The position numbers and the translations under genes were made by a program. Shown one piece after another: positions 43,988 to 52,754 of a stretch of DNA of 64,000 nucleotides. The stretch is from SbD1 sp049300095 (GTDB taxonomy: Bacteria; Desulfobacterota; Syntrophobacteria; Syntrophobacterales; Syntrophobacteraceae). The stretch covers positions 21,418 through 85,417 of the forward strand of contig JBAQYM010000205.1 of assembly GCA_049300095.1 (NCBI GenBank), in the 5' to 3' direction. Numbering within the stretch: the first letter of the stretch is position 1; each line of letters begins with the position of its first letter. Under the pieces are notes generated by a model. The model had not been told where the DNA came from. It made no database searches and worked only from the letters and a program-made list of their open reading frames with translations.

Positions 43988-44752
43988 TTAGTCGAATTCT
44001 TTTCCCGCCCACCTCACCCGGCCCAGGACGTAAGAATGAATCGGTCGGCCTGGATCGAGGGTAAAATCGAACATCTTATAGACGCCCACGTTGTCGGAGT
44101 GACAAATAAGCCTCGCTTCTTGTGGAGCAATGCTGAGCGACAGGCGCTTCACCGTTACCGAACCTTCAGGAAGTTGCACCACGTAAATTTGACCGGTCCG
44201 AATTTTGATCCGTTCCACTTCGTTGGTATCGAACAGGATAATTTCATTATCGTTGATGGTCGGAGCCATTGAATCGCCTTTAACCCTGGCTAAGTACAAC
44301 TCCTTTTGTCGTTCCGGCCTTGCGCCTACCAGCTTCTCAATAAAATGCCTTTTAAAAGGATAGTGATCGGCTATCCCCTCATATATAAGCCTGCCTTCCG
44401 GGCCTCCCTTCACCCATGACTGAAGCAGCGGTAGCAGAAGGTATTCTTCCGCGTCGAGGCATTTTTTCTGGATCTCGGCCTCATCGAGCAAGTTTTCATA
44501 ATCGGTTGTTATGTAGCTTGGCCCTCTCCCCCAGATCAGCCAATTCAAATTCATGTTTGCGTTAATAGCGTGATTTATGAGTAGCGGGAAAAGAGACCCG
44601 CGTTTTTTTCGATTAGCAAAATCCGTTTGGGAAATCCCTAGTAATTTCGCTAGGTCTTTGTCCTGAGAAACATTGCAAACTTGTTTTAGTCGATCACTGA
44701 CGCGATCTAAATCCACTCCATCGTGATTTTTCTGTTGACTCACTTCACTCAT
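43988..44752 (-). CDS. Phage CI-type repressor (HTH plus S24 LexA-like peptidase)
   Basis: 254 aa. N-terminal HTH of the phage CI type (LAKLLGISQTDFANRKKRGS and NMNLNWLIWGRGP) and a C-terminal LexA/S24 domain: ARVKGDSMAPTINDNEIILF with the catalytic Ser, and EGSVTVKRL with the catalytic Lys. It is divergent from the Rep gene, the classic lysogeny switch arrangement, and would be inactivated by RecA after DNA damage. Confidence 0.92.
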   Translation of the reverse strand: MSEVSQQKNHDGVDLDRVSDRLKQVCNVSQDKDLAKLLGISQTDFANRKKRGSLFPLLINHAINANMNLNWLIWGRGPSYITTDYENLLDEAEIQKKCLDAEEYLLLPLLQSWVKGGPEGRLIYEGIADHYPFKRHFIEKLVGARPERQKELYLARVKGDSMAPTINDNEIILFDTNEVERIKIRTGQIYVVQLPEGSVTVKRLSLSIAPQEARLICHSDNVGVYKMFDFTLDPGRPIHSYVLGRVRWAGKEFD

Positions 44753-44849
44753 TCGTTATATGCTCGCCTCGCAATTAACTGCTTGACCCCCAAATACACT
44801 ACCACGGCGGGGAAAGTCACTGCAACGTCAATCTACAAGGGGTTTTTTG

Positions 44850-45686
44850 ATGTGCTCGGTGGGGGTTCTGAGAGGCACGTACACGAACCAAAAAACAGGT
44901 GAAACCGGAGTTGGGACGATGGCGCTTTCCTGCGGTTTTTGGAAGTGCGAGGAATGCCGGGACAAAAAGGCGCGGGCCGTGATGGCAAGGGCCCTAAAAG
45001 GGATGATCGCGGACGATGCCCAGCGTGCTGGATTTCGAGAACGGTACAACTTTAAGACCCTGACCCTGACTTGTCCGGGTGCTGAATTCCGGATGAGATA
45101 CACCCGCGAGGAAGCGGCGGTACAGATGCGGGATGCCTTCCGAAAACTGATCCTCTTCCTTCGAAAGCAGCTTGGTTACTTCTCATACATCCGTGTAACC
45201 GAGGATCAAAAAGACGGGTACCCGCATTACCACGTGACGCTTTGCGGGCCGAACATTGCGCCGAAGTGGGTCCTTCGGATGATCGAGGACGCATGGAGGG
45301 GCGAGTACGGCATGGGCTTTGTGAAGCTACATAAAATCTACGAAGTCGAGAAAGCAATCAAGTACGTGCTGAAATACCTTTTTAAAGACCCCGCATGGTA
45401 CCAAGACCTTCGTCTTTTCACATATTCGCGCGATGCCCTTTTAAAAAAAAACCCTCCGGATACGAAGTGGGAAAACATTCAAATGACCTGGGGAAATTAC
45501 AAAAACTGCGAGTTCTCCGGGGCGTGCTTCCGGGGGCAGTTCATCAGGTCGGACGATGGGCGCAAGGTCATGCTGGAAGGTAGGTGTCTATGGGACATGT
45601 TTCAGCTTGAGGCGTGCTTTGATGACACCGAGGGTGGATTGAAATGGGTGGAAGGGATGACCTCAACTGAAAGGGGGAAGGCATGA
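44850..45686 (+). CDS. Rolling-circle replication initiator (HUH Rep) of the inovirus
   Basis: 278 aa; ATG at 44850 after AAGGGG. CGFWKCEECRDKKARAV is a Cys pair near the start, then YNFKTLTLTCPG (motif 1), DGYPHYHVTLCGP (HUH motif with His-Tyr-His), and AIKYVLKYLFKD with the candidate nicking Tyr. It nicks the double-stranded replicative form to start ssDNA synthesis. It is the first gene of the rightward phage transcription unit facing the repressor. Confidence 0.88.
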   Translation: MCSVGVLRGTYTNQKTGETGVGTMALSCGFWKCEECRDKKARAVMARALKGMIADDAQRAGFRERYNFKTLTLTCPGAEFRMRYTREEAAVQMRDAFRKLILFLRKQLGYFSYIRVTEDQKDGYPHYHVTLCGPNIAPKWVLRMIEDAWRGEYGMGFVKLHKIYEVEKAIKYVLKYLFKDPAWYQDLRLFTYSRDALLKKNPPDTKWENIQMTWGNYKNCEFSGACFRGQFIRSDDGRKVMLEGRCLWDMFQLEACFDDTEGGLKWVEGMTSTERGKA

Positions 45687-45922
45687 GCAAAGGGAAAATG
45701 TCGAGACTGCTTTTCGGAGAAATCCTCGTAGAGTCGGCGCTCCATTTTGCTCGTGCCTGTGAGGATGGGCTGAAGTGTGAGAATTGCCGGGACTATGAGG
45801 CGGGCGCATGTCCGGGTGAGAACCGGCAGGGGTTGGAGGTAATCGAGTGCATGGCGAACAAGGCGATGGCAACGATCCAAAACGAGGAAAAAACAGAAAG
45901 GAGAATCTATGCCGGTAATTGA
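45683..45922 (+). CDS. Small Cys-rich phage protein
   Basis: 79 aa; its ATGA overlaps the Rep stop by 4 nt. Contains CENCRDYEAGACPG, a short Cys cluster that could bind zinc. Function unknown. Confidence 0.7.
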   Translation: MSKGKMSRLLFGEILVESALHFARACEDGLKCENCRDYEAGACPGENRQGLEVIECMANKAMATIQNEEKTERRIYAGN

Positions 45923-46226
45923 GGGAACAATCGTGAACATGGAAACCTTTGCCGGGAAGGAAGGCAAAGCGGATCGGCGCGTGATCCAGGTGCTGGAGAC
46001 CATGGGAAAGCTGGCCGAACTCGTAAACGTTTCCGACATGAGCCAGGAGCCGCACGGGCTGAAGATCGGTGAAGCGGTGCGTCTTCCGGCAAACGATGGC
46101 GGATACGTGGACCGGTCCGGGGCCGTGGTCGTGACCTACACGTTTTGGGGCTTCAAAAATGGGAATGGAAACGGGAAGGGGTCGAGCGCACCGGCAAGCA
46201 ATGGTCCGGGAAAGGGGGTCTTGTAA
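45909..46226 (+). CDS. Probable ssDNA-binding protein (inovirus pV role)
   Basis: 105 aa, starting within the previous gene after AAAGGAG. Begins MPVIEGTIVNMETFAGKEGK, with a beta-rich body and a Gly/Asn/Ser-rich tail (NGNGNGKGSS) like ssDNA-binding proteins. Position between Rep and coat genes matches pV of filamentous phages. Assignment rests on size, tail and order. Confidence 0.5.
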   Translation: MPVIEGTIVNMETFAGKEGKADRRVIQVLETMGKLAELVNVSDMSQEPHGLKIGEAVRLPANDGGYVDRSGAVVVTYTFWGFKNGNGNGKGSSAPASNGPGKGVL

Positions 46227-46230
46227 GGCC

Positions 46231-46338
46231 ATGACAGCGGCAGAAGGGCAAGCTCTGTTCAATGTCGGACTTCAAATCTGTATAACCGGCTTCATGATCG
46301 GCTGGTTCATCGGGGTTTTAAATCGAGCGCTGAGATAG
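46231..46338 (+). CDS. 35-aa single-span membrane protein (inovirus minor coat candidate)
   Basis: MTAAEGQALFNVGLQICITG then FMIGWFIGVLNRALR: one hydrophobic span with basic C-terminus, with AAGG before the ATG. Small hydrophobic ORFs at this place in filamentous phages encode pVII/pIX-like end caps. Confidence 0.65.
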   Translation: MTAAEGQALFNVGLQICITGFMIGWFIGVLNRALR

Positions 46339-46386
46339 CGCACAATTCACAGAGCGTCGGGAGACGCACAAAGAAAGGGGCAACAC

Positions 46387-46572
46387 ATGAAAAAGGCACT
46401 TTTGGCAATTCCCGGTATCCTCGCGGCTTCCTCGTGTTTCGCGGCTGACGTTCCCTTTACGGTCACCGCTCCCACCTTCGACTGGAGTGTGCTCGGCACG
46501 ATCGCGGTTGCCATGCTGACCGTGGGCGTGGGCATGGCCCTGTTCCGCAGGTCCAAGAGCGTACTGCGCTAG
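46387..46572 (+). CDS. Inovirus major coat protein precursor
   Basis: 61 aa with AAAGGGG 6 nt upstream. Signal peptide MKKALLAIPGILAASSCFA, then about 42 mature residues: a short acidic/polar N-terminus, one membrane span (LGTIAVAMLTVGVGMAL), and a basic tail FRRSKSVLR that would contact the ssDNA. This is the pVIII layout. Confidence 0.88.
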   Translation: MKKALLAIPGILAASSCFAADVPFTVTAPTFDWSVLGTIAVAMLTVGVGMALFRRSKSVLR

Positions 46573-46602
46573 AACCCGGACGGAGCTTGCCTAATGCATA
46601 TG

Positions 46603-46636
46603 AAGGGGGGTCCTGAAAACGGGGCTCCCCTTTTTT
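46603..46636 (+). terminator. Rho-independent terminator after the coat gene
   Basis: AAGGGGGGTCC and GGGGCTCCCCTT pair around TGAAAAC and are followed by TTTTTT. A terminator just after the major coat gene is characteristic of filamentous phages, where it sets coat expression apart from the genes downstream. Confidence 0.8.
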
Positions 46637-46654
46637 CGCGGAAAGGGGGTGCGC

Positions 46655-47020
46655 GTGAATGGAATCCGAATTGCTGTTTTTGTGGGGGTCCTGGCTCTCA
46701 TGTGTCCTGTACTGGTACATGCTCAAACCACTGTTCCAAACGTGGTTGGGCTGACTCAGGCAAACGCTGAAGGGGCGATAACCGGGGCGGGGCTGGTTGC
46801 ATCGAGCAGCCTTGAATACGCAATCGAAACGGCGGGAAACGTCTTCTTTCAGAGCCCTTCGGGTGGGAGCGTCGTTTCTGCGGGATCAACTGTCATGCTG
46901 AAAGTGTCTCGCGGATCGCTTACGCCCGAGGCCTACAACTACCAAGGGCTGATCTACTCATTGTTGGGGATTGCCGGGGGCATGTCCTTTGTGATCGGCA
47001 TCCGATGCGGGGGTGCCTGA
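46655..47020 (+). CDS. Exported PASTA-domain protein of the inovirus
   Basis: 121 aa from a GTG at 46655, 5 nt after AAAGGGGG. Signal peptide (AVFVGVLALMCPVLVHAQ), then one PASTA repeat: TTVPNVVGLTQANAEGAITG, with QSPSGGSVVSAGSTVMLKVS, then a membrane span LIYSLLGIAGGMSFVIGI. PASTA domains bind cell-wall muropeptides in bacterial kinases and PBPs; in a phage this could aid receptor or cell-wall contact. It overlaps the adsorption gene start by 1 nt. Confidence 0.75.
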   Translation: MNGIRIAVFVGVLALMCPVLVHAQTTVPNVVGLTQANAEGAITGAGLVASSSLEYAIETAGNVFFQSPSGGSVVSAGSTVMLKVSRGSLTPEAYNYQGLIYSLLGIAGGMSFVIGIRCGGA

Positions 47021-48471
47021 TGAAAATCAATTCTCGAAGAATGAAGATTTTGACGAGTGCGGCCCTGATTTTCCTCCTGGTCAGCGGGATCGCGGCGAGG
47101 GGTGCCGAAGCTGCATTGACTGTATCATGGCCGAAAGTGACCAGTATAAGCACTAACGAGATCAAGACTATCACTCCGGAAATGATCACGTCCAAGTGGG
47201 CTCCATTGGTGCCCAATAACGTTAGCTCTGCTACTGGAATTGCGTGGGGGGCGGCGCAGGTGAATGGAACACTGCCGGCGTTTCTTTCCGCGTTGGCGGT
47301 TGACTCGGCGGCGGGTGCTGGCGTTGTCGCGGCTGGAAAATGGGTGGCTTTACAGGTACCCGTTGCGAGGCTTGCAACGATTGCCAAGGTGGGAATGGAA
47401 ATAGGGATACCGTTGGCTGCAACGGCATTAGCGGGATACGCGGCAAGAAACGGGTGGTCGATCAATCCGAGCACGGGTGCTGTGGAGAAGCCAGGGGCAG
47501 GAGGACACCAGCTTGCGGCGGGAGCACCAAGCACGGGTTTGGATGGAACAGTTCCGGGAGCAAATCAGCCTAATCAGGTGAGTTACTTCGCAAGCGGAGC
47601 GGCGGCTTATGCGGCGGCGGTGGCCTACCGGGGTGATACGGTAGGCGTGTGGGGTGGGAATATTCCGGGGTTGTATGAATATTACGCGGTAGGAATCCCC
47701 GAGGGGTATGGTGCGGTAAAGTATTTTGTGTATTCAACGGTGCATCCTGAATACATAAATGCGCCAGCTAATGTTCCTCCTACGAGTTCAGATCACGAGG
47801 CCGCGTTCAATGGGGGTTTAGGAGAAGGTCATAAAGATACGTGGGACGCTATGAATTCCGTAATCAAGGGACTATCAAACGGATTCAATAATGCTAATAA
47901 GGGATGGCCTTATCATACTGGTGATTATACTCCTATGACACCTACGCAAGGGGCAACGGTACAAAATGCCTTCGATCAGTCGGTCACAAACAATCAGAAT
48001 ACCGAGATTACAAATCATATTATCACAATTAACAACGGTGGGTTGCCAGCGCCTACGCAACCGCCAGCCCCGGCTACAACCGGATTAACGAAGTCGGAGG
48101 TGACGGCGGCTATAAATGATTCGGCGGGTGGTGCTGGCGAGATAGAACCATTGAGTTCTGAAGCGAATCCAGCCGTACCGGATGAGACACCTATCCCAAC
48201 ATACCTGGAGAATTTTTGGAGCGCAATAAGGGCTCTTCCTGTCGTGTCGCTTCTCACAAATATCCAGCTAACGGCGAGCGGGGGATCACCCATCGTTCAA
48301 GTCTCGGTGCCGTACTGCTTCACGGCCGGATCATATCAAATATCGATGAATTTCAATGAAGACAGTCTTCTCGGCGTGAACTACGGATACTTCCTCGGGC
48401 TTGTGGGGAACGTTCTCCTGGCCTTCTGCGGTATCCGGTGGACGATGTACCTCTTCAGCAGTGGAGAATAA
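47020..48471 (+). CDS. Inovirus adsorption / attachment protein (pIII role)
   Basis: 483 aa; ATG overlaps the preceding TGA. Signal peptide (ILTSAALIFLLVSGIAARGA), a long Ala/Gly/Asn-rich extracellular region, a Pro-rich linker (PAPTQPPAPATTG), and a C-terminal anchor (GLVGNVLLAFCGIRWTMYLF). Size, order and anchor match pIII. The receptor-binding part is not recognisable by sequence, as expected for host-specific tips. Confidence 0.75.
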   Translation: MKINSRRMKILTSAALIFLLVSGIAARGAEAALTVSWPKVTSISTNEIKTITPEMITSKWAPLVPNNVSSATGIAWGAAQVNGTLPAFLSALAVDSAAGAGVVAAGKWVALQVPVARLATIAKVGMEIGIPLAATALAGYAARNGWSINPSTGAVEKPGAGGHQLAAGAPSTGLDGTVPGANQPNQVSYFASGAAAYAAAVAYRGDTVGVWGGNIPGLYEYYAVGIPEGYGAVKYFVYSTVHPEYINAPANVPPTSSDHEAAFNGGLGEGHKDTWDAMNSVIKGLSNGFNNANKGWPYHTGDYTPMTPTQGATVQNAFDQSVTNNQNTEITNHIITINNGGLPAPTQPPAPATTGLTKSEVTAAINDSAGGAGEIEPLSSEANPAVPDETPIPTYLENFWSAIRALPVVSLLTNIQLTASGGSPIVQVSVPYCFTAGSYQISMNFNEDSLLGVNYGYFLGLVGNVLLAFCGIRWTMYLFSSGE

Positions 48472-48475
48472 AACC

Positions 48476-48823
48476 ATGGGTATCCTTCTTGGAGTGATAG
48501 CAAGGGCGTTGATTGGTTCACTCGCGGCGCTCTTTGGGACATGGAAGGCGTTTCTGGGTGGATTTATTGTCAAGGTGCTTCTGGTTGTGGTGCTCTACAA
48601 CCTGGTGGCGCGGATATTAAACGAGGTGCTGACCTGGGTGGTTCAGAAAGTGGGCGGGGTGAATACCCCCTCGGCCCTTGTATCCTCCTTTGATGCCGGA
48701 TCGGTGTCGAGCCTGGGCGCGTGGCTTCTCACAACGTTGAGGGTGCCTGAGTGCTTCGCGTTCATGCTGTCCGTGATCCTTCTCAAGTGGACCCTTCGGA
48801 AGATCCCTTTTGTGAGGTGGTAA
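48476..48823 (+). CDS. Inovirus minor coat protein (pVI / DUF2523-like)
   Basis: 115 aa with GGAG upstream of the ATG at 48476. Three hydrophobic stretches (MGILLGVIARALIGSLAALF, VKVLLVVVLYNLVARI, CFAFMLSVILLKWTL) and a basic end, as in pVI-type proteins between pIII and Zot. Confidence 0.75.
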   Translation: MGILLGVIARALIGSLAALFGTWKAFLGGFIVKVLLVVVLYNLVARILNEVLTWVVQKVGGVNTPSALVSSFDAGSVSSLGAWLLTTLRVPECFAFMLSVILLKWTLRKIPFVRW

Positions 48824-48824
48824 C

Positions 48825-49016
48825 ATGGAGAGCGTAGAGAACTTTGTGCATGTTCCGAGAAAGGGAACGGGCAAGACGTTATGCGGGTTGCCTGTTACCC
48901 GCAGGCGGTTGGTTGTGATCGAAGAGCCTGCGGAATGGGACCGGGTATGCGATAGGTGCTGGAAAATAAAGGTACAGGATCGTCAGCAATTGAGGCTTCC
49001 TTTCAGGAGGGCGTAA
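48825..49016 (+). CDS. Small phage protein, unknown
   Basis: 63 aa; MESVENFVHVPRKGTGKTLC with a later RVCDRCWKIKV. One CxxC and one extra Cys suggest zinc binding. It starts 1 nt after the pVI-like gene and ends at the zot start. No family recognised. Confidence 0.6.
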   Translation: MESVENFVHVPRKGTGKTLCGLPVTRRRLVVIEEPAEWDRVCDRCWKIKVQDRQQLRLPFRRA

Positions 49017-50057
49017 GTGTCCATCATACTGCATACGGGCATACCGGGTTGCGGGAAGTCCTACTATGTCATGCATGAGATGATGTTCTCCGGGGTACAG
49101 GATAAGTACTTCATCCTGCACAACATAAAGGGTTTCAAAAAAGACTTCTTTTCCTCGGAGCTAATCAAGGACTGGCGGGACCTGACCGAGGACCCCAAGA
49201 GCTTCTTTACGATCAAGAACTTTGAGCCTCTGGTAAATGAGGCGAAGAGTAAATACCAGCGCCCGATACTGCTGATTGTCGATGAGGCGTGGGAGTTTTT
49301 CGAAAAGCAGACCCCGGAAATCAAGGAGTTCTTTTCCTGGCATCGTCACATCGGCATGGACATCTGGCTTATAACACAGGATGCAACCGACCTTGACCGG
49401 GGAATACGCAAGCGGGCCGAATATGAGATATCCGGCAACAAATCGGCCGTGATCGACCATTTTGTCTATATCTTCAAGGTGGGGCGCTCCCGTTTTCGGG
49501 TGCGAAAGCTCCCGAAGAAAGAAGAGGTTTTCCGGGCCTATGAGAGCTTCGACGTGGAAAGCGCGGACAAGCCGAAATCAAGGATTCTTCAATATGCCTC
49601 GGCTGCTATCGTTGTTGCGGTGGGCCTTCTGGCTTACGGCCTTGTATATGCTATTCCGAGTATGTTCGCACGGAACGGCGCTGCCGGAACTAATACTCAG
49701 GTTGTCAAGCCTTCTTCGCAAGTGGCTCGTCTCGATGATCGGAAGTCCGTACCTGTTCAGGTAAAACCCAAAACAAGCGGTGTCGATTGGAAAAAATACA
49801 CCCTCTGCTCTGTCATGGGGCGGAAGGCGACCGTTCAAGATGAATCCGGACACATGATCGCGGTCGATGAGGTAGCGCCCGGGACTTCGGTTTTAGAGGT
49901 AAACGGATCGTGTGCCACAGTGATGACAGGCGCCGGAAGCATCGAGACGATATGTAAACGAATCGGGCTGGTGAAAGCGAAAGCAGAGCCAGCCGGGGCG
50001 GGGGGCCGGGGGGGCGAGCAGTCCGCTCCCCCCGCCCCGGCTGGCAACGGGAGCTAA
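49017..50057 (+). CDS. Zot-like assembly ATPase (inovirus pI)
   Basis: 346 aa, GTG start directly after the previous stop. Walker A GIPGCGKS (8-15), Walker B ILLIVDEAWEFF, a later DIWLITQDATDLDRGIRKR, a membrane span (YASAAIVVAVGLLAYGLVYA) near residue 200, and a periplasmic tail ending in a Gly/Ala/Pro-rich stretch. This is the hallmark gene of filamentous phages, driving secretion of the virion through the inner membrane. Confidence 0.93.
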   Translation: MSIILHTGIPGCGKSYYVMHEMMFSGVQDKYFILHNIKGFKKDFFSSELIKDWRDLTEDPKSFFTIKNFEPLVNEAKSKYQRPILLIVDEAWEFFEKQTPEIKEFFSWHRHIGMDIWLITQDATDLDRGIRKRAEYEISGNKSAVIDHFVYIFKVGRSRFRVRKLPKKEEVFRAYESFDVESADKPKSRILQYASAAIVVAVGLLAYGLVYAIPSMFARNGAAGTNTQVVKPSSQVARLDDRKSVPVQVKPKTSGVDWKKYTLCSVMGRKATVQDESGHMIAVDEVAPGTSVLEVNGSCATVMTGAGSIETICKRIGLVKAKAEPAGAGGRGGEQSAPPAPAGNGS

Positions 50058-50164
50058 CCACTTCGCCGCATGGTTTTATGAATGAAAGTGTAGCCCTCCC
50101 GGATGCCTTGGAATCCTGAGCAGCGGAAGCCGGAAATGCCGAGCGGGGGACCCCGTTGACGCTT

Positions 50165-50231
50165 AGAGCCTCTTAGACCCCTATTCCGGCGAGCTACCAG
50201 TTTCAAAAGGAATAGGGGTCTTAGAGGCTCT
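50165..50231. repeat. 23-bp inverted repeat between zot and integrase (candidate phage origin or packaging signal)
   Basis: AGAGCCTCTTAGACCCCTAT and its inverse form a 23-bp stem with one mismatch around a 21-nt loop. It lies in a 550-bp non-coding stretch (50058-50607) that has further small GC-rich hairpins near 50.33-50.39 kb. Filamentous phages keep their origin and packaging hairpins in the intergenic region. Confidence 0.6.
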
Positions 50232-50607
50232 TGGCGGCAATGGGGCAAGTCCGGCATTTCAGGCTGAGCAGCGCAAGGATGGAAAGGCGGGAGGGTGGGC
50301 GAAACGGTGGAACGTACAGAGCGGAAAAAAACGCGGGCTTTTCGGCGCTTCGCCGGGGGCCGCTTCGGCCCTTTAACTTGATCTATATAGAATAACTGTT
50401 CCAGTGGGAATGAGAGGATCGTTCGAGGGGCTTTTTAAGTGGTTAAGTGGGAAAAGAGAGCCAAAAGTAAAAACAAAGTGGGAAAAAAGAATACTTCGAA
50501 ACTCAAAGAGAATTAAGAAGGTGATTTAGCTCGAAATGGATTCTTGCCTCAAAACACATGCATCCCCTACAATGCCTCCTGTCCGGACGACAGAGGGAGG
50601 TATGTGC

Positions 50608-51831
50608 ATGGCTGGCGGCATCTATACCGAGCAGAAATGCCCGAAATGCGGGCTGAGAATGAAACCGGATGCAAACCTTGAATGCGTCTGCTGTCCGACG
50701 CATAAAAAGGAATTCAGGGCGCATCTGCTTTTCATCAAATTCGGCAAGGATTTCAAGAAAAGATTCTCCCATCAAGAACCGACGACAGCCTACCGTCTTG
50801 CGCATCAGGAATTGGAGGCCATGCGGCGGGCGGTCCGAAAGGGCACGTATGACCGCCGTGATTATGAACCGTCGCACCCGCTCGGGTTCGCTAACATGGC
50901 CCGCAAATATATCGAGGACCGTAAAAAGGACGTGGAGAGCGAAGACCTCAAAAAAGCAACGTGGGTCCATCTACGGGCCGACATGCAAAAGATGATCGAG
51001 GCCTTCGGAAATACAAACGTCAAAGAGGTTAACTTTTCTCAGATACGGGATTTCTTCCGGGACCTCGAATCAGCATCCAAAACGAAGCTAAATATCAGGA
51101 CCAACCTTCACGCATTCTACCGGTGGTTGGTTTCCTGCAAGATTATCACTTCTTCCCAAGTTCCTGAGATCCCAACGTTCAAAGTGAAGATGGGATACCG
51201 GAAAACAGTAACGAAGCCAGACCAGCAAAGCATACTGGAAGAAATCAAAAGGGCTGCCGTTGCTTGCGGCAATCCTCGAATCTACTTGGCTATAAAGATT
51301 CTTGCCACTCACGTGAATCTGAGGCCGGGGGATATCTTTCAGGTATTTGAAGAGGATGTGGACCTCAAGGAAGGCGTGATCGTGATAAACGATCATAAGA
51401 CCATCGAGCACACTCAGATGCCGAAGTATGCGCCGGTTACCCAACAGGACCTTGAACTAATGCGCTCCTTGCCGAGGGGGTTCGGCAAAATGCATTATTT
51501 CAGGTTTGATAAAAGCATGAAAGGATACCCGGCAAATTCACCGTTTGGGAAAAAGCTGCTTCGCAAGTGGTGGAAAAGAGCCTGTGAAAAACTCGAAATC
51601 GAAGGCGTTGGGTTATACGGCGGGACCCGCCACAGCACGGCCCGGCATCTGAGGAAATCAAAAACGGTGGATGAGGTAAAGCGCCTCGTCGGGGATCGGA
51701 CAAATGAAGCGTTCAATCGTTACCTCGAAGTAGATTTCGCAGAGCTTCGGGAAGGCGCGGAAGCAGCGGAGATAATTAAGAAGCCCGCAAACCATCGTGA
51801 AAAAAACAGGGTCGAGAAACTACGCCATTGA
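50608..51831 (+). CDS. Tyrosine recombinase (phage integrase)
   Basis: 407 aa from the ATG at 50608 (GGGAGG 7 nt upstream). An N-terminal zinc-finger-like segment CPKCGLRMKPDANLECVCC precedes a SAM-like core-binding domain. Catalytic features: VNLRPGDIFQV (Arg), GGTRHSTARHLRKSKT (H-x-x-R region) and FNRYLEV with the nucleophilic Tyr at 372. It points to the tRNA-Pro 730 bp away and probably integrated the prophage there. Confidence 0.92.
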   Translation: MAGGIYTEQKCPKCGLRMKPDANLECVCCPTHKKEFRAHLLFIKFGKDFKKRFSHQEPTTAYRLAHQELEAMRRAVRKGTYDRRDYEPSHPLGFANMARKYIEDRKKDVESEDLKKATWVHLRADMQKMIEAFGNTNVKEVNFSQIRDFFRDLESASKTKLNIRTNLHAFYRWLVSCKIITSSQVPEIPTFKVKMGYRKTVTKPDQQSILEEIKRAAVACGNPRIYLAIKILATHVNLRPGDIFQVFEEDVDLKEGVIVINDHKTIEHTQMPKYAPVTQQDLELMRSLPRGFGKMHYFRFDKSMKGYPANSPFGKKLLRKWWKRACEKLEIEGVGLYGGTRHSTARHLRKSKTVDEVKRLVGDRTNEAFNRYLEVDFAELREGAEAAEIIKKPANHREKNRVEKLRH

Positions 51832-51846
51832 CGTATAGAAGGATTT

Positions 51847-52170
51847 ATGTTTACATTTATTGAGTCCAGCATTTTTGAGCGCGAGGTATCGAACTACCTC
51901 GACGATGATGAGTATGCCACATTGCAGGCCTATCTTGTCGTCAACCCTGAGGCCGGGGACCTAATTCCAGGGTCGGGCGGTGTTCGAAAACTCAGATGGA
52001 AAAGAGCCGGAAGAGGAAAACGGGGCGGGGTTCGGATAATATACTACGTTCGATACCGGCCAAACGAATTATGGCTATTGACCCTGTATGCGAAGGCAAA
52101 GCATGACACGATCCCGGCGCACATCCTCAAAGCATTGAAGGAAAGGTTTTTCGATGAAACGAAAGAATGA
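51847..52170 (+). CDS. HigB/RelE-like toxin
   Basis: 107 aa. MFTFIESSIFEREVSNYLDD, then RKLRWKRAGRGKRGGVRIIY and LWLLTLYAKAKHDTIPAHIL, typical of HigB-type mRNA interferases, with toxin gene first. It overlaps the antitoxin by 17 nt. Confidence 0.88.
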   Translation: MFTFIESSIFEREVSNYLDDDEYATLQAYLVVNPEAGDLIPGSGGVRKLRWKRAGRGKRGGVRIIYYVRYRPNELWLLTLYAKAKHDTIPAHILKALKERFFDETKE

Positions 52171-52444
52171 AGCCGAACGGGATATCGGGCAAGAGTTGCT
52201 GGAAGCGGTTGACGAAATCAAGTCTGGCGGCGGACGACGCTATACAGTAGAGCCAAAAACCGCAGCAGCAAAGGCCAGGCTCAAGACAGGGCTTTCCCAG
52301 GCGCGATTTGCCGCGCTGTTAGGCGTTTCTCGGCGCACATTGGAACAGTGGGAACAGGGCAGGCGCGAACCTTCGGGCGCGGCTCGGACACTCATAAGAA
52401 TTGCCCAATTGAGACCCGAGGTTCTAAAAGAAGTGGAAGGGTGA
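52154..52444 (+). CDS. HigA-like XRE antitoxin
   Basis: 96 aa with AAGG before the ATG. C-terminal HTH: KTGLSQARFAALLGVSRRTL then EQWEQGRREPSGAARTLIRI. Represses the pair and neutralises the toxin. Cargo at the right end of the prophage region. Confidence 0.9.
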   Translation: MKRKNEAERDIGQELLEAVDEIKSGGGRRYTVEPKTAAAKARLKTGLSQARFAALLGVSRRTLEQWEQGRREPSGAARTLIRIAQLRPEVLKEVEG

Positions 52445-52495
52445 GAAATGCTGCTTCGAGGCAGACGCAGAAGCAGCGGAATTGATCCCGCCTAG

Positions 52496-52530
52496 CGGAC
52501 CACCTTCGGACCACCAAAAACGGACCACCT
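52496..52530. repeat. Three CGGACCACC repeats near the tRNA-Pro 3' end
   Basis: CGGACCACC, CGGACCACC and CGGACCACC occur at 8-12 bp intervals between the antitoxin and the tRNA. Similar GCGGACCA or GCACCA pairs flank both tRNA fragments, so they may be integrase arm sites. Confidence 0.55.
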
Positions 52531-52565
52531 CGAACACAACATACCGTAATTCTTAAGAATCTCAA

Positions 52566-52640
<75 letters not shown>

Positions 52641-52754
52641 ACAAAAACTATTTTTTTTACCATGCGGGAAATCTAAAGGCAATACGCAGCAGGTGCGATC
52701 TCGAGTGCATTTTTTGTGAATTCATGAAGCCAAGTCAAAAAGTGGCTGAAGATA

